From the IMG/VR virus record IMGVR_UViG_3300017917_001430, positions 1 to 58,460 of that record: a DNA stretch of 58,460 nt, one strand, 5' to 3'. This DNA comes from a virus. Below are positions 44,284 through 52,483 of the stretch, one piece after another (within the stretch, counting starts at the first letter, position 1; every line of letters begins with the position of its first letter). The position numbers and the translations under genes were made by a program. Below the pieces are notes generated by a model that was given only the letters and a program-made list of their open reading frames with translations, had not been told where the DNA came from and searched no databases.

Positions 44284-44529
44284 ATGACTAGTATTATTCA
44301 AGAACATCCAAGTGCAGTATCTAAACAATATGTATTAAATGCTAATGATCGCTGTGATCAATGTACTGCACAAGCTTTAGTAAAAGTTGTAGGGGTTGCT
44401 GGAGAACTTACATTTTGTGGACATCACTATGAAAAAATAATGAACAACCCTTTGTCTTATAAAAAAATGTTAGAGTTTGCAATACAATATATTGATGAAC
44501 GAGATAAAATAGTAGAAAGTTCTAACTAA
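44284..44529 (+). CDS. Zinc-binding protein (actinobacterial DUF7455-like)
   Basis: 81 residues from ATG 44284. CDQC and CGHH pairs around ANDRCDQCTAQALVKVV and ELTFCGHHYEKI match a small family that is widespread in actinobacteria. Start at 44269 would add 5 residues but overlaps a -10 box. Stop shares a base with the nuclease start. Function unknown. Confidence 0.6.
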   Translation: MTSIIQEHPSAVSKQYVLNANDRCDQCTAQALVKVVGVAGELTFCGHHYEKIMNNPLSYKKMLEFAIQYIDERDKIVESSN

Positions 44530-44936
44530 TGTACCAATATTATGTAAGAGAAGTAAAAGGCGTTGTTGATGGAGACACAATTGATGTTGTAATTGATCTT
44601 GGTTTCAATGTCTTATTTGAACAGCGTGTTCGTCTGGCTGGAATTGATACCCCAGAATCAAGGACATCTGATAAGTTTGAAAAAACTCTTGGTCTTGAGG
44701 CCAAGGAGTATCTTAAGAAGCAACTTAAAGATGCTAAGTCAATTGTAATCAAAACAGAAAAGATGGACTCATCTGAAAAATATGGTCGTATTTTAGGATG
44801 GCTATATGCTAATGGTGACACAGAGTCTATTAATGATAAGATGATTAATGATGGATATGCTTGGGGATACCTTGGCGAAACCAAAATTAAAGATTTTGCA
44901 GCCTTGGCAGCACAAAGAAAAAAGTCTGGTAAATGA
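44529..44936 (+). CDS. Staphylococcal-nuclease-like (TNase) endonuclease
   Basis: 135 residues. Arg35, Asp40, Thr41, Glu43 and Arg87 occupy the same numbers as in staphylococcal nuclease (RLAGIDTPES, KYGRILGW), and VDGDTIDV provides the Asp16 region. No signal peptide, so it would act in the host cytoplasm, possibly on host DNA or RNA. ATGA overlap with the thioredoxin gene. Confidence 0.85.
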   Translation: MYQYYVREVKGVVDGDTIDVVIDLGFNVLFEQRVRLAGIDTPESRTSDKFEKTLGLEAKEYLKKQLKDAKSIVIKTEKMDSSEKYGRILGWLYANGDTESINDKMINDGYAWGYLGETKIKDFAALAAQRKKSGK

Positions 44937-45211
44937 AAACAATTTATTATTTTACAGCAGACTGGTGTTCTCCATGCAAAAAAACACGGCCAATAGTTGA
45001 AGAACTTAATCGTGAACAAACTAGAGCAGGATTTCAAATTATAGATGTTGATTCTGAATTTGATCTTGCACATAAGTTTGAAATAAAATCAATTCCAACC
45101 TTTATCTTATTTGATAATGGGGTAGAAAAGAAGAGAGCAGTTGGGGCTCAAACAAGAGAACAGCTATTGGAGTTAATAAACCATGAAGAAGTTACTGAAG
45201 AGAATGTTTAA
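44933..45211 (+). CDS. Thioredoxin-like protein
   Basis: 92 residues. Active site W11-C-S-P-C15 and cis-Pro55 (SIPTF). CSPC rather than CGPC is a variant seen in phage thioredoxins. Cytoplasmic, no signal peptide. May act as a reductant for host ribonucleotide reductase or, as in T7, as a polymerase cofactor. Overlaps the next gene by 29 bases. Confidence 0.85.
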   Translation: MKTIYYFTADWCSPCKKTRPIVEELNREQTRAGFQIIDVDSEFDLAHKFEIKSIPTFILFDNGVEKKRAVGAQTREQLLELINHEEVTEENV

Positions 45212-45572
45212 TCCAGACGGAAAAGATATGAACTCAAAAGAAAATGATATGATTGAAAAATTAATTCTTGCTGGAGCCTTAGAGATTGCTGCAATAGACT
45301 CAGAAGATGGATCAATATTATATTCTTTTACTCCAAAAATTCAAGAGGTAATGCCAGATCTTTATCATGAACATATTAATAAGGTTAATGCTGAATTACT
45401 TAATTTATGGGAAAGAGGCTATGTTAATATAGATTTTTTATCTGATGACCCAAAGGTCACCCCTGCAAAAAAATCTTTTAATGATGAAGAGCTTTCTAGC
45501 CTAAATAAACAAGATCGCTGGTATCTTGAAGAATTGAAGCGTTTAGCTAGGTTTAATCCTAAACCTGAGTAG
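45183..45572 (+). CDS. Hypothetical protein
   Basis: 129 residues. Helical, with conserved-looking DRWYLEELKRLARFN near the end. A later in-frame ATG (about 45231) is a possible start. Similar short proteins occur in actinophages. No motif. Confidence 0.45.
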   Translation: MKKLLKRMFNPDGKDMNSKENDMIEKLILAGALEIAAIDSEDGSILYSFTPKIQEVMPDLYHEHINKVNAELLNLWERGYVNIDFLSDDPKVTPAKKSFNDEELSSLNKQDRWYLEELKRLARFNPKPE

Positions 45573-45581
45573 TCTAAACCC

Positions 45582-45590
45582 TGATATAAT
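45582..45590 (+). promoter_or_regulatory. Extended -10 promoter
   Basis: TGATATAAT just after the previous stop; leader carries GGAGG before the ATG at 45616. Begins the virion-protein-like block. Confidence 0.75.
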
Positions 45591-45615
45591 AGCTGTATAG
45601 TATTGGAGGTTTATC

Positions 45616-46782
45616 ATGCCAGTAGGCGGAAAAGGAAAGCCAGCGGGTGGATATCGTGCTGGTAAAAAAGGTACATACGGCTGTGATGGCTATCCAACTG
45701 TAAGTGCAGATGGAACAGTTCATGGATGTCATCCAACAAAAGCTAGAGCACAGGCACAAGCACGTGCAATTTGGGCAAGTGTTGCTCGTAAATCTTTACC
45801 ATCCGTAGAAAAAGCAATGGTTGCTGAGGGCGACTTTGTTATGTTTATTTGCGAAGAAGATGAAATTAAAGTTGGTCAAGTTGAACATGTTATGACTGAA
45901 GGAATATTTGGATTAACTGGATCAGAGTATGCAATGGAAGCAAATCCAACAGATCCAGTTTTATCTATTCGTGTATTTGAAGAAGAAGATGGTGTTTGGG
46001 AGGCAACAGAAGAGTTGCGTGGTCATAGGGCATCTGAAGCAGTAAAAATTGAATCAATTCCAGTATCAGTTGAAATGGTTATGGAAATGGGATCAAATGG
46101 ATCTGGAATACCATCAACACCACAAGAATCAGATTTAGAAGCAATGTACAATACACAAATTGGAAAATCATATCAATCAGATAATGAAGATGAAGACAAG
46201 TGGGACAATATTACTAAGGCTTGTTGGGTTGGATATGAACAACAGGGCATGAAAGAAAAAAATGGGCGAATGGTTCCAAATTGTGTTCCAGTTAAAAAAT
46301 CTGATGAAATTGATAAAGCAAAAAAACCAAACTATGATGAATTTATTAAACCACGTAGTGGTGGTAGCGAACCATCAAATGCAAAATTATATGCAAGAAT
46401 TATTCAAGAGGCAAAGGATAAATTTGATGTATATCCATCTGCTGCTGCTAATTCTTGGGTAGTTCAAGAATATAAGCGCCGTGGCGGTACATATAAATCA
46501 GAAAAACGTGAGTTTTCTGGTGCAACTCGTGAAAGAATGGCAGAATCTGGAACTGCGATGCCAGATGGATCATTTCCAATTGCAAATCGTAATGACCTAA
46601 TGAATGCAATTCGTTCTGTTGGTCGTGCAAAAAATTATGCTGCTGCAAAAGAACACATTATTCGTCGTGCTCGTGCACTTGGGGCAATGGATATGCTTCC
46701 AGAAGACTGGCGGAATAAGGCAACTAAAGGCATGGGGAATTGGTCTGGATCAATATTTGATCTAAATCCATTTACAAAATAA
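45616..46782 (+). CDS. Multi-domain virion-associated protein
   Basis: 388 residues. Contains three small modules also met in phage structural proteins: an N-terminal Gly/Lys-rich region with Cys24 and Cys39, a KNGRMVPNCVP motif (about 214-226), a LYARIIQEAKDKFDVYPSAAANSW region (about 258-285), and a REFSGATRERMAESGTAMPDGS to RARALGAM helix domain (about 297-357). Ends in WSGSIF. Possibly an internal head protein or a protease-linked fusion. No catalytic triad seen. TAATG overlap with next gene. Confidence 0.5.
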   Translation: MPVGGKGKPAGGYRAGKKGTYGCDGYPTVSADGTVHGCHPTKARAQAQARAIWASVARKSLPSVEKAMVAEGDFVMFICEEDEIKVGQVEHVMTEGIFGLTGSEYAMEANPTDPVLSIRVFEEEDGVWEATEELRGHRASEAVKIESIPVSVEMVMEMGSNGSGIPSTPQESDLEAMYNTQIGKSYQSDNEDEDKWDNITKACWVGYEQQGMKEKNGRMVPNCVPVKKSDEIDKAKKPNYDEFIKPRSGGSEPSNAKLYARIIQEAKDKFDVYPSAAANSWVVQEYKRRGGTYKSEKREFSGATRERMAESGTAMPDGSFPIANRNDLMNAIRSVGRAKNYAAAKEHIIRRARALGAMDMLPEDWRNKATKGMGNWSGSIFDLNPFTK

Positions 46783-46925
46783 TGTCATCATCTGGATCTT
46801 ATAAAAGAAGTGATAGTTTTAACCCAGTTCAAATAAAAAATGGAATGATTGTTCGTCTTCGTAAAGATGGAACAATTAAAGCAGTACTAGGAAAATACGG
46901 GGAGTATAATAAAAATGTCAAATAG
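46782..46925 (+). CDS. Very small basic protein
   Basis: 47 residues, overlapping both neighbours (11 bases shared with the next gene). Beta-hairpin appearance (GMIVRLRKDGTIKAVLGKYG). Unknown function. Confidence 0.45.
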   Translation: MSSSGSYKRSDSFNPVQIKNGMIVRLRKDGTIKAVLGKYGEYNKNVK

Positions 46926-47325
46926 AATGAAAATTGTACAGCCTTCAGATTTACATAAAGCTGAAACATATACACCAACATCTGGTATGAAAGCTGCTGC
47001 TCGTCGTGCTCTTAAATGGAAAGAAGATGGCAAGGCAAAAGGTGCTGGTACACCAGTAGGTTGGGGACGTGCAACTGATATTGTTGCTGGCAGAGGAATG
47101 TCTTTAAGTACCGTTAAAAGAATGTATTCATTTTTTTCTCGTCATGAGGTAGATAAAAAAGGTAAAGGATTTTATGATGGTCCAGAATTTCCATCAAATG
47201 GAAGAATTATGTGGGATGCATGGGGCGGAGATGCAGGATTTTCTTGGAGTCGTTCAATTGTTGAAAGAGAAAAGAAAAAAGCAGAAAAGGTTTGGCAAGG
47301 ATCTGCTTTTAATTTAAAAAAATAA
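46915..47325 (+). CDS. Virion-associated protein with shared C-terminal tag
   Basis: 136 residues. TPTSGMKAAARRALKWK and SLSTVKRMYSFFSRHEVDKKGKGF are a recurrent phage structural module; a GPEFPSNGRIMWDAWGGD segment follows. C-terminal WQGSAFNL is close to the end of the 45616 protein. Basic. The module often sits in prohead or capsid-associated proteins, so packaging or head function is likely. Confidence 0.55.
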   Translation: MSNRMKIVQPSDLHKAETYTPTSGMKAAARRALKWKEDGKAKGAGTPVGWGRATDIVAGRGMSLSTVKRMYSFFSRHEVDKKGKGFYDGPEFPSNGRIMWDAWGGDAGFSWSRSIVEREKKKAEKVWQGSAFNLKK

Positions 47326-47337
47326 TAGGGGGTAATT

Positions 47338-47496
47338 ATGGATAATTTATCAAATAATGATTTAGCTCAACTTTTAGCTTTTTATAAACAAAAGCTTTCA
47401 GATACAGAGCTAGAATTACTAAAACTTCAACTAAAAATAAACGAATTAAATTCTGTTATTTTAAGTAAAACAGAAACTTCAAAAAAATCTAAATAA
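47338..47496 (+). CDS. Small coiled-coil protein
   Basis: 52 residues, nearly all helix with heptad leucines (LAQLLAFYKQKLSDTELELL) and a Ser/Lys tail. GGGGG ribosome site. Unknown; possible oligomeric scaffold or regulator. Confidence 0.5.
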   Translation: MDNLSNNDLAQLLAFYKQKLSDTELELLKLQLKINELNSVILSKTETSKKSK

Positions 47497-47500
47497 AAAA

Positions 47501-47887
47501 ATGGAATATTTATTGATTATTGGCTTGACTTTTGTTTTGTCATGGTCTATAATTAAAATATCAAATAAAAAAAGAATTAAATTTTTAACTAAGTCTAGAT
47601 ATAGACAAAGCGATATTTATGAAATGGTTAAGGATGCAGTTCCAAAAAAAATATTTGATAAGCCAAAGATTGTAACACAATCAGAAAAACATACTCAAAA
47701 GAATATGCTGAAAGTTGTTATGAATAATGGTAAAGCATATTGGACAGTAGATAATGTGTTTTATAGTGCTAAAGCTATTAACGGAAGAATAGATGAAGAA
47801 ACTATAAAAGAATTAGACTTTGAAGATATGTCAAAAGATGAAATGATTAATATGTTATCAATACTTGATGACTTAAAAAAGGAATAA
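47501..47887 (+). CDS. Membrane-anchored hypothetical protein
   Basis: 128 residues. One N-terminal transmembrane helix (3-20) followed by a basic cytoplasmic-side stretch and a soluble beta/helix domain. No known family. Confidence 0.5.
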   Translation: MEYLLIIGLTFVLSWSIIKISNKKRIKFLTKSRYRQSDIYEMVKDAVPKKIFDKPKIVTQSEKHTQKNMLKVVMNNGKAYWTVDNVFYSAKAINGRIDEETIKELDFEDMSKDEMINMLSILDDLKKE

Positions 47888-47893
47888 ATACTA

Positions 47894-48244
47894 ATGATAG
47901 TGGCAGTGCAGGGGACAAAACAGTTCAGTGACTATAATATATTTTTACGTGCTATTAGTGTTGCTTTGTCAGCAATGGATAAAGAAGATAAAGAATTTAT
48001 AATTTATTCTGCTGGTCCAGCAAAAATAAATAGTTTTGTATCTGAGTTTTGTAATTTATCTGAAAGAGGCATGAAAGCAAGAGGTAAAAAAATTAAATTT
48101 TACAATGCTGCGCCTATTTGGATTGGAGAAAATATCAATCAGGTTAACTATTTTGTTTATTTAAGCAAGCCAAATGAAAAAAAATCAAAATTAGTTGTTG
48201 AAGCTGAACTAAACAATATTGAAGTTGGAATTTTTAAATACTGA
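47894..48244 (+). CDS. SLOG/Rossmann-like small protein
   Basis: 116 residues. MIVAVQGTKQFSDYNIFL, then a helix, IIYSAGPAKINSFVSEFC and ERGMKARGKKIKFY follow a Rossmann-like alpha/beta order, similar to YspA/SLOG nucleotide-binding proteins, which are also found in cyanophages. Nucleotide ligand and role unknown. Confidence is limited by eye-level matching. Confidence 0.45.
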   Translation: MIVAVQGTKQFSDYNIFLRAISVALSAMDKEDKEFIIYSAGPAKINSFVSEFCNLSERGMKARGKKIKFYNAAPIWIGENINQVNYFVYLSKPNEKKSKLVVEAELNNIEVGIFKY

Positions 48245-48252
48245 GGAGATAT

Positions 48253-48462
48253 ATGATAATTAAAAGTTTAAACACTATGGAAAAAATTGTTGCTAAAAAT
48301 AAAAATTTATTGTGGCGTGGCTGGGACATAATTGATCTCAAAGAGTCTGATATTGCAAAAACCTCTCCAATTGGAATTAGGGTTAATAATAAGTGGTACA
48401 TACATAAAATATATAGACCTAATCGTAATGGCTGGGATATACCGAATAAGTATAGGGAATAA
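48253..48462 (+). CDS. Hypothetical small protein
   Basis: 69 residues preceded by GAGGAG. Trp-rich (WRGWDIID, WYIHKIYRPNRNGWDI) and basic. Resembles small phage proteins of unknown role. One base separates its stop from the WhiB start. Confidence 0.45.
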   Translation: MIIKSLNTMEKIVAKNKNLLWRGWDIIDLKESDIAKTSPIGIRVNNKWYIHKIYRPNRNGWDIPNKYRE

Positions 48463-48463
48463 A

Positions 48464-48745
48464 TTGAAACAGCATCTTTGGAAAGATCAAGCCTTATGTT
48501 TAGGAACTGATACTAATATTTTTTTTGATACATATGAAGATAACGCACAAAGTAGATATTTTGTAGATTCTTTATGCCGTTCATGTCCAGTAAGAAAAAC
48601 ATGCTTTGCTAATGGTGTATCTGGTAAAGAGTGGGGTGTTTGGGGCGGGGTATACTTAGAAGGTGGAGAAATATCAAGAGAATTTAATAAACATAAAAAT
48701 AAACAAGAGTGGTCATATACTTGGCAATCCTTAACTATGGAATAA
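48464..48745 (+). CDS. WhiB-family Fe-S transcription factor
   Basis: 93 residues from TTG, 5 bases after AGGGA; longer versions would overlap the previous gene. Cluster ligands C12, C38, C41, C47 and the GVWGG turn (58-62) are the WhiB signature, with the CPVRKTC core. WhiB-like proteins are restricted to actinobacteria and their phages, the best single host clue here. Would bind host sigma factor or phage promoters. Confidence 0.9.
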   Translation: MKQHLWKDQALCLGTDTNIFFDTYEDNAQSRYFVDSLCRSCPVRKTCFANGVSGKEWGVWGGVYLEGGEISREFNKHKNKQEWSYTWQSLTME

Positions 48746-48746
48746 A

Positions 48747-48977
48747 ATGTATACAGATAATATGCGTAGAGTTGTTCATTCTATTCCTGCCCCAAAAGGA
48801 TTTGGAGTTCAGATTATTGACAACAAACACTTTCTTACTGTAAAATTAGATGAGAAAAAGTTTTTACATATGGTTCATGATGAAAAAATATTAGCCTTAC
48901 AATATGTTGTAAAACTAAAAAAAGCTTTAGAAGACTGTGGAGCAATAGTCTTGGTAACGAGAGAGGCAGTAAAATGA
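48747..48977 (+). CDS. Hypothetical protein
   Basis: 76 residues, alpha/beta, no motif. Overlaps the next gene (ATGA). Downstream of WhiB in the same run. Confidence 0.45.
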   Translation: MYTDNMRRVVHSIPAPKGFGVQIIDNKHFLTVKLDEKKFLHMVHDEKILALQYVVKLKKALEDCGAIVLVTREAVK

Positions 48978-49111
48978 TCAAACATATATTTATGACATTA
49001 GTTTGTAAATTTAAATCTCATAATTGGATAGAAGCTGGATCTTGTCCATTTACTGGTAAAAATTATAAAGTATGTTCTAAATGTGAAAAAATGGCCATCA
49101 ATGAAAAATAA
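48974..49111 (+). CDS. Small zinc-ribbon protein
   Basis: 45 residues; CKFKSHNW start with Cys11/His16 and CSKC near residue 34. Similar to short phage ribbon proteins (DUF1660-type). Ends inside the next gene. Confidence 0.5.
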   Translation: MIKHIFMTLVCKFKSHNWIEAGSCPFTGKNYKVCSKCEKMAINEK

Positions 49112-49241
49112 ATTTTTTATATTTTTATTTTTAATTTTAGGTGTTATAGGATTGACTGCATATCTAATTTCAAGTATAATGAAAACTCTAGAGATTGATT
49201 CTTTTGATATTGAAAAAGAAACTGAAGATGAGGACTTTTAG
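49101..49241 (+). CDS. Small single-helix membrane protein
   Basis: 46 residues, N-terminal transmembrane helix (4-27) and acidic tail (EKETEDEDF). Its stop shares a base with the next GTG start. Unknown function. Confidence 0.45.
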   Translation: MKNKFFIFLFLILGVIGLTAYLISSIMKTLEIDSFDIEKETEDEDF

Positions 49242-49744
49242 TGCAAACATTTCTTCCAGCATCTAATTTTACTAAATGTGCAAAACTACTTGATAGTAAA
49301 AGATTAAACAAACAGATTCTTGAAGGTTATCAAATACTTAATGTTAATTCTGGTATGTCCAAAACTGGTGGTTGGCGTAATCATCCAGCAGTCTTAATGT
49401 GGAAAAATCACGAAGGTAGTTTGTTAGAATATATTACGGAAATGATTAAAGAAGCAAAACTTCGTGGTATTAATACACAGGGCAATGAAAATAATATATT
49501 AATACTTAAAAATAAAGTTGGTAGTAGTTGGAATTATGAAGCACCAGAATGGATGTTTGATAATAATAAGTTTATGAGAGTAATTACAACACACAGAGTT
49601 AATTTATATAAAAAAGATCCTCTTTATTATGCAAGATTCCAGAATTCTCTGTGGAGCCCATGGAATACTCCGTGCTGTCCAGAACGTAAAACTCCATGCC
49701 AGTATTACTGGGTAACTCATAACTCTATGAATAAGGTACAATAG
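49241..49744 (+). CDS. Pyrimidine-dimer DNA glycosylase family protein
   Basis: 167 residues from GTG. MQTFLPASNFTKCAKLLDSKRLNKQ followed by GWRNHPAVLMW matches the Pyr_excise (T4 DenV-related) family, with an added C-terminal half. Would cut UV-damaged DNA, useful for a phage in sunlit water. The catalytic N-terminal region differs from T4 DenV, so activity is uncertain. Confidence 0.65.
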   Translation: MQTFLPASNFTKCAKLLDSKRLNKQILEGYQILNVNSGMSKTGGWRNHPAVLMWKNHEGSLLEYITEMIKEAKLRGINTQGNENNILILKNKVGSSWNYEAPEWMFDNNKFMRVITTHRVNLYKKDPLYYARFQNSLWSPWNTPCCPERKTPCQYYWVTHNSMNKVQ

Positions 49745-49749
49745 ATACT

Positions 49750-50112
49750 ATGGAGACCGTTCTTTTGATATTTTTTGCTACACTATCTCTTTCTTTTGGT
49801 ATTGCTTATCTTGCTGTTTTTGGTCAATTAAAAAAATCTAATATATTGGCTGCTGAACTTTTTATAAAAAATAAAGCATTAGAAGAAATAAATAATCAAT
49901 TACAACAACAAGATTTTTCTTCAGACGCTGAAACTCATAAAGAAAACTTTATTAAATTTCTTTCAGATTCAAGAGATTGGGCTTTTGAATATATTGAAAA
50001 ATCTCAAACAACGATAAAAGAAGTTTCTAAAGAATTAGAGAAAAATGGATTAAAATCATATTCAGATAAACTACTTACTCTTTTACCAGAAATAAACAAT
50101 GATAGACGCTAG
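49750..50112 (+). CDS. Membrane-anchored coiled-coil protein
   Basis: 120 residues: transmembrane helix 4-24, then a coiled coil. TACAAT ends 7 bases before the ATG with no ribosome site, so it may be leaderless. Unknown role, possibly lysis or superinfection related. Confidence 0.45.
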   Translation: METVLLIFFATLSLSFGIAYLAVFGQLKKSNILAAELFIKNKALEEINNQLQQQDFSSDAETHKENFIKFLSDSRDWAFEYIEKSQTTIKEVSKELEKNGLKSYSDKLLTLLPEINNDRR

Positions 50113-50287
50113 AGGAATTCCTACTTGCATCTGTCCAGAATGTGGAGGTAAACTTTTTCATGCTGTAATATCTTTTAATCCTGAAACATACATGATAGGT
50201 ATGTACCATCTTGATATTCAGTGTAACCAATGTGGAGCTTTGTGTACTGCACCAACTCCAGACGATATACCAAAGGAAAAAATATGA
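50099..50287 (+). CDS. Small zinc-ribbon protein
   Basis: 62 residues. CPEC (12-15) and CNQC (42-45) give a two-knuckle ribbon. Overlaps both neighbours. Unknown function. Confidence 0.5.
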   Translation: MIDARGIPTCICPECGGKLFHAVISFNPETYMIGMYHLDIQCNQCGALCTAPTPDDIPKEKI

Positions 50288-50442
50288 AAGAAATTTTATT
50301 ATCAACATTAACAGGTTTTGGATGCGGTGTTGTATTTGCTGCATTCAAATTGCCAGTACCAGCGCCACCAGTATTCGCAGGAGTTGCGGGTATTATGGGG
50401 CTTTGGGCTGGCTATGCTATACTAATTAAAGTTCTATCCTAG
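50284..50442 (+). CDS. XapX domain membrane protein
   Basis: 52 residues from ATG 50284. GFGCGVVFAAFKLPVPAPPVFAGVAGIMGLWAGY fits the XapX pattern of two helices joined by PAPP. A conserved membrane module of unknown role. ATGA overlap with the ribbon gene. Confidence 0.65.
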   Translation: MKEILLSTLTGFGCGVVFAAFKLPVPAPPVFAGVAGIMGLWAGYAILIKVLS

Positions 50443-50451
50443 GAGGTCAAA

Positions 50452-50709
50452 ATGACAGAGAAAGAACTAAAAGCAATGCTTGCATCTTACGGACGTTCCG
50501 TTGTTGGTGCAGTTGCAGCACTATACGCAGCAGGAGTAACAGATCCTAAAGATCTATGGGCAGCACTTTTGGGTGCTATTATTCCAGTGGCATCTCGTGC
50601 ACTAAATCCAAACGATCCAGCATTTGGTCGTTTGCCAGCAGCGAAAGCCGTAGATACAGCTCTAAAGGCTGCTAAGGCACCTGCAAAGAAGGCTGCTAAG
50701 AAGAAGTAA
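50452..50709 (+). CDS. Small membrane-type protein, holin candidate
   Basis: 85 residues, AGGAGG ribosome site, C/G-rich codons. A hydrophobic helix pair (12-47; VVGAVAALYAAGV, AALLGAIIPVA) and a Lys/Ala tail (AKKAAKKK) resemble small phage holins. It closes the accessory run and has a terminator. High apparent expression. Confidence 0.45.
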   Translation: MTEKELKAMLASYGRSVVGAVAALYAAGVTDPKDLWAALLGAIIPVASRALNPNDPAFGRLPAAKAVDTALKAAKAPAKKAAKKK

Positions 50710-50722
50710 GCAGTTTGTAAAG

Positions 50723-50757
50723 GGGGACGATTAATTTATATAGTCGTCCCCTTTTTT
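50723..50757 (+). terminator. Intrinsic terminator
   Basis: GGGGACGA (723-730) pairs with TCGTCCCC (744-751), followed by six T. It ends the + strand accessory run before the glycan island. Confidence 0.9.
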
Positions 50758-50769
50758 ACATGGTGAAAT

Positions 50770-51462
50770 ATGGATTTTGTTTATATATGTAAAGAAGGAA
50801 CAAACGAAGAGTTAAAATACTCAATAAGGTCTGTCGTACAAAGTTTTCCTAGTTCAAATATATGGGTTGTAGGTGGTAAACCAGACTGGTATATAGGAAA
50901 TTATATTGAAATTCACCAAGTTCATACTAAATACAAAAATGCCTATGAAAATCTTAAAGCTATTTGTTCATCAGAAAACATATCAGATCCATTTGTATTA
51001 ATGAATGATGACTTTTACATTATTAAAAACATAGATAATATTGAAATGTATCATGGCGGTTATCTATTAAATAAAATAAATTTATATCAAAAAATAAATG
51101 GCAACTCTAACTATACTAGAAAGCTTGCAGCCACGTATAAAAAAATCATATCTCTTGGAATTGAAAATCCACTAGACTATGAATTACATGTACCAATGGT
51201 TATGGAAAAAAATAAACTACAAGAAGTTTTAAAACATAAAGATCAGTTTTTATGGAGATCAATGTACGGTAATTTATATAATGTTGCTGGATCAGAAATG
51301 AAAGATGTAAAAGTTTATACAAAAGGACCTTTGGTTTTTAAGTCCTACAGTTTAGATATAGATCAACATAAATATTTATCAAGTGCAGATAGCTCATTTC
51401 AGATTATTTGGGATAAAATATTAAAGGCACAGTTTAAAGAAAAAACTAGATTTGAGAAATAA
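50770..51462 (+). CDS. Stealth-like glycosyl/phospho-glycosyl transferase
   Basis: 230 residues. FVYICKEGTNEELKYSIRS start and FVLMNDDFYII with the NDDF motif match Stealth-type capsular-polysaccharide phosphotransferase regions (CR1-CR2-like). Only + strand gene in the island, overlapping the minus-strand gene tail to tail by 17 bases. Modifies a surface or virion glycan; substrate unknown. Confidence 0.55.
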   Translation: MDFVYICKEGTNEELKYSIRSVVQSFPSSNIWVVGGKPDWYIGNYIEIHQVHTKYKNAYENLKAICSSENISDPFVLMNDDFYIIKNIDNIEMYHGGYLLNKINLYQKINGNSNYTRKLAATYKKIISLGIENPLDYELHVPMVMEKNKLQEVLKHKDQFLWRSMYGNLYNVAGSEMKDVKVYTKGPLVFKSYSLDIDQHKYLSSADSSFQIIWDKILKAQFKEKTRFEK

Positions 51463-52483
51463 TATCTAAGTATTTTTGTTTTAATACTTCTGGAGAAAAA
51501 TTGTTATATCCAATTTCAAAAGCTTTTTCTTTTTGTATAGTTTTATCTTTAATTGCCATATAGGTATCAACTATATCTGCTAAAACTTTTGGATGAGCTT
51601 CAAACAGATCCATTCTTACTTTAGTTCTTATTGTTCCAATAGAATCTGCCCTTGCTAGCCAATCTAAAGGAAGTATAAAATTATTTGGAGAAATATTAGG
51701 CATAAAAACAGGAAGACCACTAAGTAGTGCTTCATTCATTGGTAGGCAAAGTCCAGCATATCTTCTAGGTAAAACCATAGCATCAAAGCCATCATACATT
51801 TCTTCTCTATTTTCTGGATTGCCAATTTCTATTTTTAGTCTAGAGTCTCTTACATTTGTTTCTATTTCACTTTGACTTCTAATTACTAACTCATATTCAG
51901 CCTTAGAATAGCGCAACATATCAATTACTGTATTTGTGCCATTTCTATCTTTAGATGCTTTTTTTCCACCAATATGCAATATTCTATTATGTGATTTTGA
52001 CATATTATTTTCTTTTACATTCTTAAATAATTCTGGATCCGTTGGAGGTGGAAGATGTATTAGTTTAGTTTTATTTCCAAACATACTGTCAATCACATCA
52101 ATATTCCATTTACTTGGAGCCAAAAGCACGGTAGGTAAGGGAAGAGTAGGATTAGCTAAATGACCAAACAATTCATAGTTATACTGAAGAATTGTTTTTA
52201 CGTTATATTTATTAGCATATCTAATAAAGTTTTGATCATAAAAAGTTTCACAGCTTAAAACAATATCAACTTCTTTTAAAAACATTTTCATTTGCATAAG
52301 CGTTGGAAAACCATTTGTAGTTAAAACATCATATCCTTGATACCATTCTGGATGTTGTTTATTTTTATTAAACGGGGTAGAATCAATTAAAAGAATCTTG
52401 TTAGGATTAAGCATATTGACTAGCTCTCTAGTTTGATTACCTAGGCCAGTATTATCAGATCTAGCTATTATTCCTAGTCTCAT
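51446..52483 (-). CDS. Glycosyltransferase, GT-B (GT4-like)
   Basis: 345 residues. MRLGIIARSDNTGLGNQTREL is a GT4 N-terminal glycine loop, and the C-terminal half has a pattern with GNPENREEMYDGFDAMVLP and EALLSGLPVFMPN, the sugar-nucleotide-binding side of GT-B folds. Last gene of the minus-strand operon, ATGA overlap with the preceding one. Donor sugar cannot be told. Confidence 0.75.
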   Translation of the reverse strand: MRLGIIARSDNTGLGNQTRELVNMLNPNKILLIDSTPFNKNKQHPEWYQGYDVLTTNGFPTLMQMKMFLKEVDIVLSCETFYDQNFIRYANKYNVKTILQYNYELFGHLANPTLPLPTVLLAPSKWNIDVIDSMFGNKTKLIHLPPPTDPELFKNVKENNMSKSHNRILHIGGKKASKDRNGTNTVIDMLRYSKAEYELVIRSQSEIETNVRDSRLKIEIGNPENREEMYDGFDAMVLPRRYAGLCLPMNEALLSGLPVFMPNISPNNFILPLDWLARADSIGTIRTKVRMDLFEAHPKVLADIVDTYMAIKDKTIQKEKAFEIGYNNFSPEVLKQKYLDIISQI

